Of a DNA stretch of 64,000 bases, positions 1-7,915 are shown piece after piece; position 1 is the stretch's first letter; every line of letters starts with the position of its first letter. The DNA comes from Paraclostridium sordellii (GTDB lineage Bacteria; Bacillota; Clostridia; Peptostreptococcales; Peptostreptococcaceae). The stretch spans positions 3,223,029-3,287,028 of the forward strand of contig NZ_LN679998.1 in the NCBI RefSeq assembly GCF_000953675.1, written 5' to 3'. The translations under genes were made by a program, and so were the position numbers. The notes beneath the pieces were generated by a model. The model ran no database searches and was not told the origin of the DNA. It was given only the letters and a program-made list of their open reading frames with translations.

Positions 1-216
1 CCCCTCTTGACTCAACATCCTCTAAATTTATTCCATAGTTCCCTATTAACGGGTAAGTCATTGTTACTATTTGCCCATAGTATGATGGATCTGTTAAAAC
101 TTCTCCATATCCTGTCATAGAAGTATTAAAAACCACTTCTCCTACACTTTCATTTAAATAACCAAAAGCTTTACCTTCAAATATCGTTCCATCTTCTAAT
201 ATTAATTTAGCTTTCA
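1..216 (-). CDS. carA: Carbamoyl-phosphate synthase small subunit, N-terminal part (runs off the window)
   Basis: The first 72 codons are present; the gene continues beyond base 1. The translation opens [20 protein letters not shown] and continues with [20 protein letters not shown], the characteristic N-terminal domain of CarA, which forms the ammonia tunnel interface with CarB. The glutaminase domain with its catalytic Cys and His lies outside the window. The ATG is preceded by a good AAGGGGGAAG ribosome binding site. It follows pyrF by 15 bases, so the two are cotranscribed in the pyrimidine operon. It supplies glutamine-derived ammonia for carbamoyl phosphate in UMP synthesis. Confidence 0.93.
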
Positions 217-231
217 TAACTTACTTCCCCC

Positions 232-948
232 TTAAGCATTTTCAATTTCTTTTACTATATTTTTTGCTGCTTGACTTGGATTTTCAGCCTTAGTTATCGG
301 TCTTCCAACTACTAAATAATGAGCTCCTTTATTTATTGCATCTTTTGGAGTAACAACTCTTTTTTGATCTCCATTATCAGCACTTTCAGGTCTTATTCCT
401 GGACAAACTGTTACAAATTCACTTCCACAAACCTCTACGATTTTATCAACCTCTTGTGCTGAACAAACTATACCATCTATTCCTGATTCTTTAGCTAGTT
501 TAGCCCTTTTTATCGCTAATTCTTGAGTTGTCATATTGCAACCTATATCTTGTAAATCTTTATCACTTAATGAAGTTAATACTGTAACTCCTACTATTAT
601 TGGTTTTTCTATTCCTAATTTTTCAGATTCTTCTTTTGCAGCCATCGCACATTGTCTCATTCCTTCCATATCTGAAACATGTATTGTCATTAACCATACC
701 TTATCTCTTACTGCTGCTCTTACTGCACTTTGCATTGTATTTGGTATATCGTGAAACTTAAGATCTAAAAATATTTTTTTACCCTTTTCTTTTAAGTAGT
801 CAACTGTCTTCCCTCTTGTTGCTACATACTGTTCTAATCCCACTTTAAATATATCTACACTATCTTCTAACTTATCTATTAATTCCTTAGCTTTATCAAA
901 GTCGTTAGTATCAATTGCTACAATTAGTTTGTCTCTTCCATTTATCAT
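232..948 (-). CDS. pyrF: Orotidine 5'-phosphate decarboxylase
   Basis: Converts OMP to UMP, the last step of de novo UMP synthesis. At 238 aa it has the usual length of the short bacterial PyrF. The N-terminal LIVAIDTND strand and the catalytic Lys/Asp segment LDLKFHDIPNT are clear, and the C-terminal phosphate-binding loop CPGIRPES...VVGRPIT is intact. The ATG has a GGAGAGAG ribosome binding site. It is the first gene after an attenuator leader with PyrR-type binding sequences and is followed closely by carA, so it heads this pyrimidine operon and is probably repressed by uridine nucleotides through PyrR. Confidence 0.95.
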   Translation of the reverse strand: MINGRDKLIVAIDTNDFDKAKELIDKLEDSVDIFKVGLEQYVATRGKTVDYLKEKGKKIFLDLKFHDIPNTMQSAVRAAVRDKVWLMTIHVSDMEGMRQCAMAAKEESEKLGIEKPIIVGVTVLTSLSDKDLQDIGCNMTTQELAIKRAKLAKESGIDGIVCSAQEVDKIVEVCGSEFVTVCPGIRPESADNGDQKRVVTPKDAINKGAHYLVVGRPITKAENPSQAAKNIVKEIENA

Positions 949-989
949 TTTACTCTCTCCTTTTTATATAAAGCCCCTAATATCAGAAA

Positions 990-1017
990 AATCCTTATAC
1001 CTAGAGGTATAAGGATT
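990..1017 (-). terminator. pyr attenuator terminator 2 (proximal to pyrF)
   Basis: Arms 990-1002 and 1005-1017 are perfectly complementary; on the minus strand a run of four T follows (TTTTCTG). It lies 42 bases before the pyrF start and about 40 bases after the PyrR-like site at 1057-1070, the geometry of a PyrR attenuator. Confidence 0.8.
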
Positions 1018-1056
1018 CAATACTTCATAACTTGTTGTTATGACGATATCTTTCCC

Positions 1057-1070
1057 AGCCTCTCTGGACT
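1057..1070 (-). promoter_or_regulatory. PyrR-binding loop, proximal copy
   Basis: On the minus strand the sequence is AGTCCAGAGAGGCT, a complete match to the PyrR anti-antiterminator consensus ARUCCNGNGAGGYU. It precedes terminator 990-1017. PyrR bound to UMP would stabilise this loop and favour termination before pyrF. Confidence 0.85.
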
Positions 1071-1101
1071 AGTTTAAAAGACTTTATTTTATTTTTATAT
1101 A

Positions 1102-1135
1102 TTAAAAAAACCTCTAACTAATCCAGTTAGAGGTT
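1102..1135 (-). terminator. pyr attenuator terminator 1 (distal)
   Basis: Eleven-base arms 1109-1119 and 1125-1135 with a five-base loop are followed on the minus strand by seven T residues. It sits between the two perfect PyrR-like sites, so the leader carries two attenuators in series. Confidence 0.85.
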
Positions 1136-1173
1136 ATATGTATGCAAATTAAATCTATTTATATAACCTTACT

Positions 1174-1187
1174 AGCCTCTCTGGACT
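1174..1187 (-). promoter_or_regulatory. PyrR-binding loop, middle copy
   Basis: Identical 14-mer AGTCCAGAGAGGCT on the minus strand, a complete consensus match, placed about 40 bases upstream of terminator 1102-1135. Confidence 0.85.
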
Positions 1188-1236
1188 ACTTTCAAGGAAC
1201 CTTTATTTTTATGTATATACAATTCGAACACTTAAT

Positions 1237-1250
1237 ATCCTCTCGGGATA
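1237..1250 (-). promoter_or_regulatory. Possible third PyrR-like loop
   Basis: Minus-strand TATCCCGAGAGGAT matches 12 of 14 consensus positions. It has no terminator of its own before the next loop, so it could be an additional PyrR contact or a decayed copy. Confidence 0.45.
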
Positions 1251-1273
1251 ATTTAAAGCTTTCTCTTGTGTAT

Positions 1274-1303
1274 AATTATTACATTTATTTATAATTGTGT
1301 CAA
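1274..1303 (-). promoter_or_regulatory. Promoter of the pyr operon
   Basis: On the minus strand TTGACA (1298-1303) is followed after 17 bases by AATAAT (1275-1280). It is the best sigma-A promoter upstream of the attenuator leader and lies only about 30 bases after the stop of the upstream regulator gene. Confidence 0.6.
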
Positions 1304-1334
1304 CTGTTTTTATATGGATAAACTTCTATGAAAT

Positions 1335-2060
1335 CTAGGATAAAATACTCTCTACTGTTTTTTTTAAAAGCAGTAAAGAAACATAACATTTACTTCCACC
1401 TTCCATAGTTATAATTCTTTGTTTTTTATCGATATTACTTATTTTATTTTTATTTACTATATAAGATTTATGACATCTTATAAATCTATCATCTAATTTT
1501 TTTTCTAGTTCTTTTAAAGTCCCATTAAATTCTATATAACTATCAACAGTATTAAGACCTATGAATCTTTTTTTACAAGTCTCAAAATAAAGTATATCTT
1601 CATATTTTATCTTATCTACACTGTCTAGCCTTTCAATGAAAAAATATTCTTCTTTAGATTTATCTTTAAGTTTGTTGTTGGCGCAAATAATACACTCTTT
1701 TACTCTTTTTTTTACCTCTTCAAAGTTTTCTTTAACTATATAGTCAATTGCTCCTATATGATACTTAAAAACTAAATGACTCATATCTTTATTAGATGTA
1801 ATCATAATGATTATTGCATCTTTATCGATTTGATTTATTTGTTCTGCTAACTCAATACCATTCATATCTTCACCTATATGAATATCTAAAAAATATACTC
1901 CTTTGCATCTATTATTAGATATATAATCTATTATAGGCTTTGATGAATCGCTAGATAGTTCTATGTTTCCTTTTATATCTTCTTTTTCTAAAACAGATAC
2001 TATAACTTGCTCTAGGCTAAACCTTTGATCTTCATTATCCTCACATATAAATATTTTCAC
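1335..2060 (-). CDS. LytTR-type response regulator (AgrA-like)
   Basis: A receiver domain (residues 1-120; acidic pair E8/D9, predicted phosphoacceptor D59 in YFLDIHIGEDMNG) is followed by a LytTR DNA-binding domain (about 145-241; FIRCHKSYIVNKNKI). The 241-aa length fits the AgrA family. It follows the sensor kinase gene by 12 bases in canonical agrC-agrA order and has a strong AGGAGG site. No agrB or agrD is present nearby, so the signal and target genes are unknown. No convincing terminator separates it from the downstream pyr promoter. Confidence 0.88.
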   Translation of the reverse strand: MKIFICEDNEDQRFSLEQVIVSVLEKEDIKGNIELSSDSSKPIIDYISNNRCKGVYFLDIHIGEDMNGIELAEQINQIDKDAIIIMITSNKDMSHLVFKYHIGAIDYIVKENFEEVKKRVKECIICANNKLKDKSKEEYFFIERLDSVDKIKYEDILYFETCKKRFIGLNTVDSYIEFNGTLKELEKKLDDRFIRCHKSYIVNKNKISNIDKKQRIITMEGGSKCYVSLLLLKKTVESILS

Positions 2061-2072
2061 CCTAACTCCTCC

Positions 2073-3344
2073 TTATTTATATATGTCTAACTTTTGAATA
2101 AATTCCCCTTCTGCTTTTATTGTAAAATATGCATTTTCATAATTATTCAAAATTTCTTTTAAATTACTAAGTCCGATTCCTCGGCCTTCCCCCTTCGAGG
2201 AGTATCCATCTTTAAATAAATTCGATATATCTTCTATTTTTTCTTTATATGTATTTGAAACTATTATTGATATTAAATTTTCTTTATCTATAATAGATAA
2301 TGTTATAGATGGATTTTCACATTCTAAAGAAGCTTCTATAGAATTATCCAGTATTATTCCTAAAATTCTGCATAAATCTAAACAATTGAAGTTTATATCT
2401 TTTACTATATTAGGAATATATACATTTGTATCTATTCCTTCTCTCTGGGCCATGATTAACTTTGATGCTATCATGCCTTTAGCTTCTATACACTTTATAT
2501 TTCCAATTGAGGAAAGATTTAAGTTGTATATATCTAAATTTTTAGCTGAACATTCTATATTAGAATAAAAAAACTTCCTTAAACCCTCCATATCATCTGC
2601 ATCTATATATCCACACATAGATAAAATAATATTTTTATAGTCATGTCTAAACTTTCGCATCTCATTTGTTACAGATTCTAATTTATTATTATATTCATTA
2701 ATTTCTTTAAGCCTACTTTGATTGTTTACTAACATGATTAAAAATATCACCGACAAAAACGTAAAGAAATGTAATAAACATAACATTATATTTCGGTTTA
2801 TTTCCAATCCTGCTATAAATGCTAGCTTTGTTTGCCTAATAGTTTCAAAATATATACATATAGATAATATACTGGTCAATATGATTAATAATTGTATTTT
2901 AAATTTATATACCATATCAAACTCATCTATACTTTTCATAAGCTTAGAGTTTAAAAATTTAGAAATTACCACGATAATTATATATGTAATTAAGTAATAA
3001 ACAATTAGATGTATTCTATTCCCTACTCTGTATATATTTATGCTTGTTAAAAATAAAACTATATGATAGCAAAAAATATTAACTGTTATATATAACACTG
3101 TCGACATCAACGGAATTGTTATAGTTAATAAAGTTTTTTTTGTAAATTTATAAACTAAAATAGCATTTATGATATTTACGCCATATAAAGGCGGTATTCT
3201 AAGGTAATCAGATATCAGAGTTAGCAATATATATAAGCATATAAAACACGTCGCTAATTTTATTTTATTCCTTTTAAAATCATATATATTTATAAAACTT
3301 AAGCAAATTCCAATATTTATTAAAAGCGTATATAAATGAATCAT
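2073..3344 (-). CDS. Membrane sensor histidine kinase (AgrC-like, GHKL type)
   Basis: 423 aa. The N-terminal ~205 residues form about six hydrophobic membrane segments; a linker helix leads to the phosphoacceptor H234 in FRHDYKNIILSM. A GHKL ATPase domain follows with an N-box (ILDNSIEASLECENP) and a G-box (GEGRGIGLSNLKEIL). This is the AgrC/ComD architecture for peptide sensing, but there is no peptide gene nearby. Its partner regulator follows directly. The ribosome binding site is weak, so the start is less certain than the rest. Confidence 0.87.
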   Translation of the reverse strand: MIHLYTLLINIGICLSFINIYDFKRNKIKLATCFICLYILLTLISDYLRIPPLYGVNIINAILVYKFTKKTLLTITIPLMSTVLYITVNIFCYHIVLFLTSINIYRVGNRIHLIVYYLITYIIIVVISKFLNSKLMKSIDEFDMVYKFKIQLLIILTSILSICIYFETIRQTKLAFIAGLEINRNIMLCLLHFFTFLSVIFLIMLVNNQSRLKEINEYNNKLESVTNEMRKFRHDYKNIILSMCGYIDADDMEGLRKFFYSNIECSAKNLDIYNLNLSSIGNIKCIEAKGMIASKLIMAQREGIDTNVYIPNIVKDINFNCLDLCRILGIILDNSIEASLECENPSITLSIIDKENLISIIVSNTYKEKIEDISNLFKDGYSSKGEGRGIGLSNLKEILNNYENAYFTIKAEGEFIQKLDIYK

Positions 3345-3439
3345 ATATCCATATACCTTTCTAGTTAATTTAACTTAATTATAACACAAATTATAATATT
3401 GTTAAATTTTTACATTTTCTGTTATTTTTTATCAAAATT

Positions 3440-3476
3440 AAAGAGTAACCCTATTGTTTCAATAGAGTTACTCTTT
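3440..3476 (-). terminator. Terminator after the nitroreductase gene
   Basis: An imperfect stem (AAAGAGTAAC...GTTACTCTTT plus an inner CTATTG/CAATAG) with a three-base loop begins just after the stop codon at 3479. Confidence 0.7.
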
Positions 3477-3478
3477 AA

Positions 3479-4255
3479 TTATACGACACTTATATAATAT
3501 TCTTTTCTTAATTTATCCTTCTCTTCTTTTCTTACAAACTTAAAATCTATATTATAATGTTTACATGCTATCTCAAAATGTTTTAAAGCTATTCCCATAT
3601 TAACTAAATTTAAATCTTCATTAGAATCTTTTTTCATATATATATCAAGAGATTTATTGTTTTGATAAAATCTCCAAGGTTGTGAATTTTTATATGATGG
3701 CGATAATCTTACACACTCTATAACATTAGTCCATTTATCATCTATATTTTTAGCTATATTTTTAATTGCTTTTCTATCTACATCATCACTTAGTTTTCTA
3801 AATAACTCTTCTTTTCCTTCTGGAAATCCAATTGCTATTAACATTACAGGTATTTCATTTTCTTTTAAGTGAACAAAGTCTGAAACAGATTCTTTATTAA
3901 AGCTATTATCTAACCAACTTGTTGCTAACCCCATCTCTGTTAATTTTAAAACTAACTCTTCGCCAGCAAATCCCACACTATCAAAATACTTAATAGGATT
4001 TTCTTCATCCTCTTCTTCTGGTAATTGAGCTGTTAAAACTATATAATGTGGAGCTACTATTCTGTGTCTTTTCTTTATTATAAATTTAAGGCTATCACCT
4101 TTCAAAATAGGGTGTGCACTTATTTTTATATATTCATTTAGACTAGGTACATCTTTACATAATCTTTTTACTTCATCAAACATGTCTATGCTTAACTTCT
4201 TCGTAGAGTATTTTTTAATAGATTTTCTATAAAAAATAGCGTCATATAACTGCAA
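3479..4255 (-). CDS. Nitroreductase-family protein
   Basis: 258 aa with the split nitroreductase pattern: an N-terminal AIFYRKSIKKYSTKKL segment contacting FMN and a late NSQPWRFYQN motif. Family members are FMN-dependent NAD(P)H oxidoreductases; the substrate cannot be told. Translation most likely begins at TTG (4253-4255), seven bases after a perfect AGGAGG. It is divergent from the aminopeptidase gene, sharing a 312-base intergenic region with it, and stands alone with its own terminator. Confidence 0.8.
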   Translation of the reverse strand: MQLYDAIFYRKSIKKYSTKKLSIDMFDEVKRLCKDVPSLNEYIKISAHPILKGDSLKFIIKKRHRIVAPHYIVLTAQLPEEEDEENPIKYFDSVGFAGEELVLKLTEMGLATSWLDNSFNKESVSDFVHLKENEIPVMLIAIGFPEGKEELFRKLSDDVDRKAIKNIAKNIDDKWTNVIECVRLSPSYKNSQPWRFYQNNKSLDIYMKKDSNEDLNLVNMGIALKHFEIACKHYNIDFKFVRKEEKDKLRKEYYISVV

Positions 4256-4477
4256 TCTAATTCCTCCTATCTACCAACATAATAAGTAATATTATATCAA
4301 AATATATAGTCTTATACTATCTTTCATTACCCTTAAAATAGTTACATTATTTACTCTATTTTATTAAAATTTATATTTATGGGTATTTTAAAGTTATATT
4401 GTTAAATAATATAGCCTAATGTGTTCGAATTGTTTTTCATTTTAGAATAATTCAACTTTTTAATTTTTGAAAAAGTG

Positions 4478-4509
4478 TTTTGTAGTATTCTACAAAATGG
4501 TGCTATACT
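4478..4509 (+). promoter_or_regulatory. Promoter with overlapping operator-like palindrome (M29 peptidase)
   Basis: TTGTAG (4480-4485) and TATACT (4504-4509) are spaced 18 bases. The -35 element sits inside the perfect inverted repeat TTTTGTAG-TATT-CTACAAAA (4478-4497), typical of a dimeric repressor or activator site. The rest of the intergenic region 4256-4477 shows no structure I can name. Confidence 0.5.
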
Positions 4510-4567
4510 TAACTTAAATAAGCATAATTTTACTTAAATGTAAATTTTTTGAGAGGATGTGGCCTTT

Positions 4568-5797
4568 ATGAATTTAGAAAGAAACTTAGAAAAATACGCA
4601 GAATTATCAGTAAAAATAGGAGTTAATATACAACCCGGACAAACGTTATTAGTTAGATCTCCTATTGAATGTGCTCCTTTCGTAAGAAAAGTAGTTAAAA
4701 AGGCTTACGACTTAGGTGCCAAAGAAGTTTTCGTAGAGTGGTCTGATGAAGAGTGTACTCTTATAAAATATCTAAATGCTCCAGAAGATACATTTAATCA
4801 TTTCCCAACTTGGGTATCTGATCAATATGTTGACATAGCTAAAAATGGTGGAGCTTTCTTAACAGTTTATGCTCAAGATCCAGATTTATTAAAGGACGTT
4901 GATCCTCAAAGAGTTGCAAACTTCCAAAAAGCTTCTGCTGAAGCTTTACAAGAATGGAGATCTTATACTTTATCAGATAAATCAAAATGGAGTATAGTTT
5001 CTGTTCCTACGGCTAACTGGTCTAAAAAAGTATTCCCTGGAGTTTCTGAAGAAGAAGCTATAGATAAAATGTGGGAAGCAATATTCCATTGCACAAGAGT
5101 TGACCAAGAAGACCCAATAGAAGCTTGGAATCAACACAATAAAAACTTAAAAGTTAAAATGAATTTCTTAAATGATAGTAAATTTAAAACATTATATTTT
5201 AAATCTGGCAAAACAAATATAACTATGAATTTACCTGAAGGTCATATATGGGCAAGTGGTGCTTCTAAAGATCCTAATGGTATAAACTTTAATCCTAATA
5301 TACCAACAGAAGAAGTATTTACATTACCTCATAAATTTGGTGTAAATGGTGTAGTTGCAAGTACTAAACCTCTTGTTTATGGTGGGAATGTTATAAATAA
5401 TTTTACTCTAACATTTAAAGATGGTAAAATAGTAGACTTTACTGCTGAAGAAGGTTATGAAACTTTATCTAAATTAATAGATACAGATGAAGGTTCCCAT
5501 TATTTAGGAGAGGTTGCATTAGTTCCATTTAAATCTCCAATATCAGATACAAATATAGTATTTTATAATACTTTATATGATGAAAATGCATCTTGTCACT
5601 TTGCTATAGGTACGGCTTATAAGAGCTGTATAGAAAATGGGGTAAATATACCAAAAGAAGATTTAGATAAACATGGTATAAACTTTAGTATAACTCATGT
5701 TGACTTTATGATTGGTTCTCCTGATATGAATATAGTTGGCGAAAAAGCTACTGGTGAAAAGGTTCAAATTTTTAAAGATGGAAACTGGGCATTCTAG
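4568..5797 (+). CDS. M29-family metallo-aminopeptidase (AmpS/AmpT type)
   Basis: 409 aa, the normal length of M29 thermophilic aminopeptidases, which remove N-terminal residues from peptides in the cytosol using two metals. Family blocks are visible: RSPIECAPFVRKVVKKAYDL near the start, the metal-binding DEGSHYLGEVALVPF and NTLYDENASCHFAIG segments, and HVDFMIGSPDMNI at the end. The ATG at 4568 is preferred over the in-frame GTG at 4559 because GAGAGGA lies at the right distance from it. A single gene between an operator-like palindrome and a terminator. Confidence 0.93.
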   Translation: MNLERNLEKYAELSVKIGVNIQPGQTLLVRSPIECAPFVRKVVKKAYDLGAKEVFVEWSDEECTLIKYLNAPEDTFNHFPTWVSDQYVDIAKNGGAFLTVYAQDPDLLKDVDPQRVANFQKASAEALQEWRSYTLSDKSKWSIVSVPTANWSKKVFPGVSEEEAIDKMWEAIFHCTRVDQEDPIEAWNQHNKNLKVKMNFLNDSKFKTLYFKSGKTNITMNLPEGHIWASGASKDPNGINFNPNIPTEEVFTLPHKFGVNGVVASTKPLVYGGNVINNFTLTFKDGKIVDFTAEEGYETLSKLIDTDEGSHYLGEVALVPFKSPISDTNIVFYNTLYDENASCHFAIGTAYKSCIENGVNIPKEDLDKHGINFSITHVDFMIGSPDMNIVGEKATGEKVQIFKDGNWAF

Positions 5798-5805
5798 TTT
5801 ATATA

Positions 5806-5837
5806 AAAAAAGCTATGTATTTAATACATAGCTTTTT
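5806..5837. terminator. Bidirectional terminator between peptidase and kinase genes
   Basis: AGCTATGTA (5811-5819) pairs with TACATAGCT (5825-5833), with A- and T-tracts on both flanks, so it can serve both converging genes. Confidence 0.8.
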
Positions 5838-5859
5838 AATTTATATAAACTTATTATTT

Positions 5860-6813
5860 TTAATAATCTTTTTCCGTCCAATCAAGTTTTTCTATATGTT
5901 TTAAAACTATATCATTACACATATCTGGATGTATTGTATCTTCATGAGCTATAGTTAATACAGACATTGCTACTGCATATTTTACAGTATCTTTTAAAGA
6001 AGCTTTTTTCATATATCCATATCCTAGCCCAGCTACAAATGAATCTCCAGCTCCTGTAACATTTACAACTGGAACATTATTAGCTTTTATAGTTCCTTCT
6101 TCTTTTCCATTATTATAATAAATTCCGTCTTCATCTAAACTTATAAATACATTTTCTATACCTAAATCAATAAAATACTTTCCTGCTTTTCTTAAATCTT
6201 CTTCTGATTTTATTTCAAAACCGCACATTATTTCTGCTTCGTATCTATTAGGTTTTATAGTATGAAAATATTTTATTAAATGTTTTATATTTTTAGCTTT
6301 ACATGCAGATACAGGGTCTAATATAAACTTAGTCTCATCTTTAAATGTCTTTAATATATATTCAACTATATCTGGTTTGTCAGAATCTAAAAACATATAT
6401 TCTGAATTTCTTATCATATCAGCTTTAGAATCTATAAATTCAGTTGTGAACATATCTGTTATTTTCATATCAACAACTGCAGATTCTAACTCACCTTCAT
6501 GATTTAATACCGCCATATATGTAGGAGTGCTCTCTCCTTTAATTACTAAAGATTCTCCCATATCATAGTTCATAACTTTAGAATGTTCCATCATTCTTCT
6601 TCCTGTTTCATCATCACCTAATATAGATATGAACTTAGTATTAACACCTACTCTTGCCATGTTTTCTGCTATATTTCTGCAAACTCCTCCAAAAGAAGTT
6701 TTAACTTTTCCTGGATTTGAGTCATTACATCTATAATTATTATTTGTAAATCCGATTATATCAAATATTGATACTCCAAAAACTAAAGCATACGGTTGTT
6801 TATTATTTACCAT
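5860..6813 (-). CDS. PfkB-family sugar/nucleoside kinase
   Basis: Ribokinase-fold kinase of 317 aa. Early glycine motif SFGGVCRNIAENMARVG and the PfkB signature NVTGAGDSFVAGLGYGY with catalytic Asp are clear. Its style resembles pseudouridine or adenosine kinases, but the substrate cannot be assigned. I take the ATG at 6811-6813, which follows GGGAGG, rather than an in-frame ATG 45 bases upstream that has a weaker site. No glycosidase such as PsuG adjoins it. The upstream region to 7042 shows no RNA structure. Confidence 0.85.
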   Translation of the reverse strand: MVNNKQPYALVFGVSIFDIIGFTNNNYRCNDSNPGKVKTSFGGVCRNIAENMARVGVNTKFISILGDDETGRRMMEHSKVMNYDMGESLVIKGESTPTYMAVLNHEGELESAVVDMKITDMFTTEFIDSKADMIRNSEYMFLDSDKPDIVEYILKTFKDETKFILDPVSACKAKNIKHLIKYFHTIKPNRYEAEIMCGFEIKSEEDLRKAGKYFIDLGIENVFISLDEDGIYYNNGKEEGTIKANNVPVVNVTGAGDSFVAGLGYGYMKKASLKDTVKYAVAMSVLTIAHEDTIHPDMCNDIVLKHIEKLDWTEKDY

Positions 6814-7042
6814 TTTTGTTTTCGACCTCCCATAAGAATCACCTTCATATTTTAACATAAATATATATGCCTTTTCCAGACAAAAAAGTACATATTTTGA
6901 GGTTTTTCAATATTTTCTAAAATACATTTATTTTTTTTATTTTATGATATCGTTTACTTTTTTTGACGTTTATAATCTTTTTATTATTATTCTTTTTAAT
7001 TTCATAAAAAAATACTTCAATTTAAATATACATATTAAATAA

Positions 7043-7071
7043 TTGTTATAGTAATTTTAGTTTGATATAAT
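7043..7071 (+). promoter_or_regulatory. Promoter of the TtcA-like gene
   Basis: TTGTTA (7043-7048) and a perfect TATAAT (7066-7071) separated by 17 bases, 42 bases before the ATG. Confidence 0.6.
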
Positions 7072-7112
7072 AGTTTTTTAGTAAATACTATATATTCTTG
7101 GAGGAATATACA

Positions 7113-7838
7113 ATGCAAAAATTACTTAGCAAAGCGAGACAAGCTATAAATGATTTTGAAATGATTCAAGATGGAGATAAAATTGCTATAGGCCTATCTG
7201 GTGGTAAAGATAGTTTAACACTTCTTCATATTTTAAATAATTATAGAAAATTTTCACCTCAAAAATTTGATATTATTGCTATTACACTAAATCCTGGAGG
7301 AGTTGATAACTCTCCGTTATACGATTTATGCTCAAATTTAGGGGTTGAGTTTCATGAAATACAAACTAATATTAAAGAAATAATTTTTGATATTAGAAAA
7401 GAAAAAAATCCTTGTTCTTTATGTGCAAACTTAAGACGTGGAGCTTTAAATGATAATGCTAAAAAATTAGGTTGTAATAAAGTTGCACTTGGTCATCATA
7501 AAGATGATGCAGTTGAAACATTTTTAATGTCTATGTTCTATGAAGGCAGGGTTAGTTGTTTTTCACCTAAAACTTATCTTGATAGACAAGGTATTACTGT
7601 AATAAGACCAATGGTGTATATAGATGAATACATGACAAAAAAGGCAACTAAAGATTTTAATTATCCTGTTATAAAAAATCCATGCCCTGCTGATGGTCAT
7701 ACAAATAGACAAAATATAAAAGAACTTATTCAAAAACTTAACGTGGATATCCCTAATGTTAAAAGAAATTTATTTAAATCTCTAAATAACTCTGAGCAAT
7801 TATTTATATGGGATAAGGAATCTATAAAAAAAATTTAG
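7113..7838 (+). CDS. TtcA-like tRNA 2-thiolation PP-loop ATPase
   Basis: 241 aa. The PP-loop GLSGGKDSL binds ATP to adenylate the tRNA base. The CSLCANLRRG and later NPCPADG cysteines are those expected to hold the iron-sulfur cluster of TtcA/TtuA-type enzymes, and LGHHKDDAVETFLMSM is the second family signature. It probably thiolates a tRNA cytidine or uridine. The ATG at 7113 follows GGAGGA. The last nine codons lie inside a perfect 70-bp palindrome. Confidence 0.85.
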   Translation: MQKLLSKARQAINDFEMIQDGDKIAIGLSGGKDSLTLLHILNNYRKFSPQKFDIIAITLNPGGVDNSPLYDLCSNLGVEFHEIQTNIKEIIFDIRKEKNPCSLCANLRRGALNDNAKKLGCNKVALGHHKDDAVETFLMSMFYEGRVSCFSPKTYLDRQGITVIRPMVYIDEYMTKKATKDFNYPVIKNPCPADGHTNRQNIKELIQKLNVDIPNVKRNLFKSLNNSEQLFIWDKESIKKI

Positions 7839-7882
7839 GACTCTTAATTAAGAGTCCTAAATTTTTTTTATAGATTCCTTAT
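7813..7882. repeat. Perfect 70-bp palindrome with terminator core
   Basis: Arms 7813-7847 and 7848-7882 are exact reverse complements, 35 bases each with no spacer. The centre works as a terminator (ACTCTTAATTAAGAGT flanked by A8/T8). The left arm encodes the C-terminal residues of the TtcA-like protein. The right arm ends 34 bases before the stop of the converging Yip1 gene. Confidence 0.95.
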
Positions 7883-7915
7883 ATAAATTTTAAATACAAT
7901 TATCTATCCTATTAT

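Noticed and set aside
1335..3478. A short agrD-like peptide gene next to the first pair
   Set aside because: The 134 bases upstream of the kinase and the gap between the genes hold no Cys-containing peptide ORF with a ribosome binding site.
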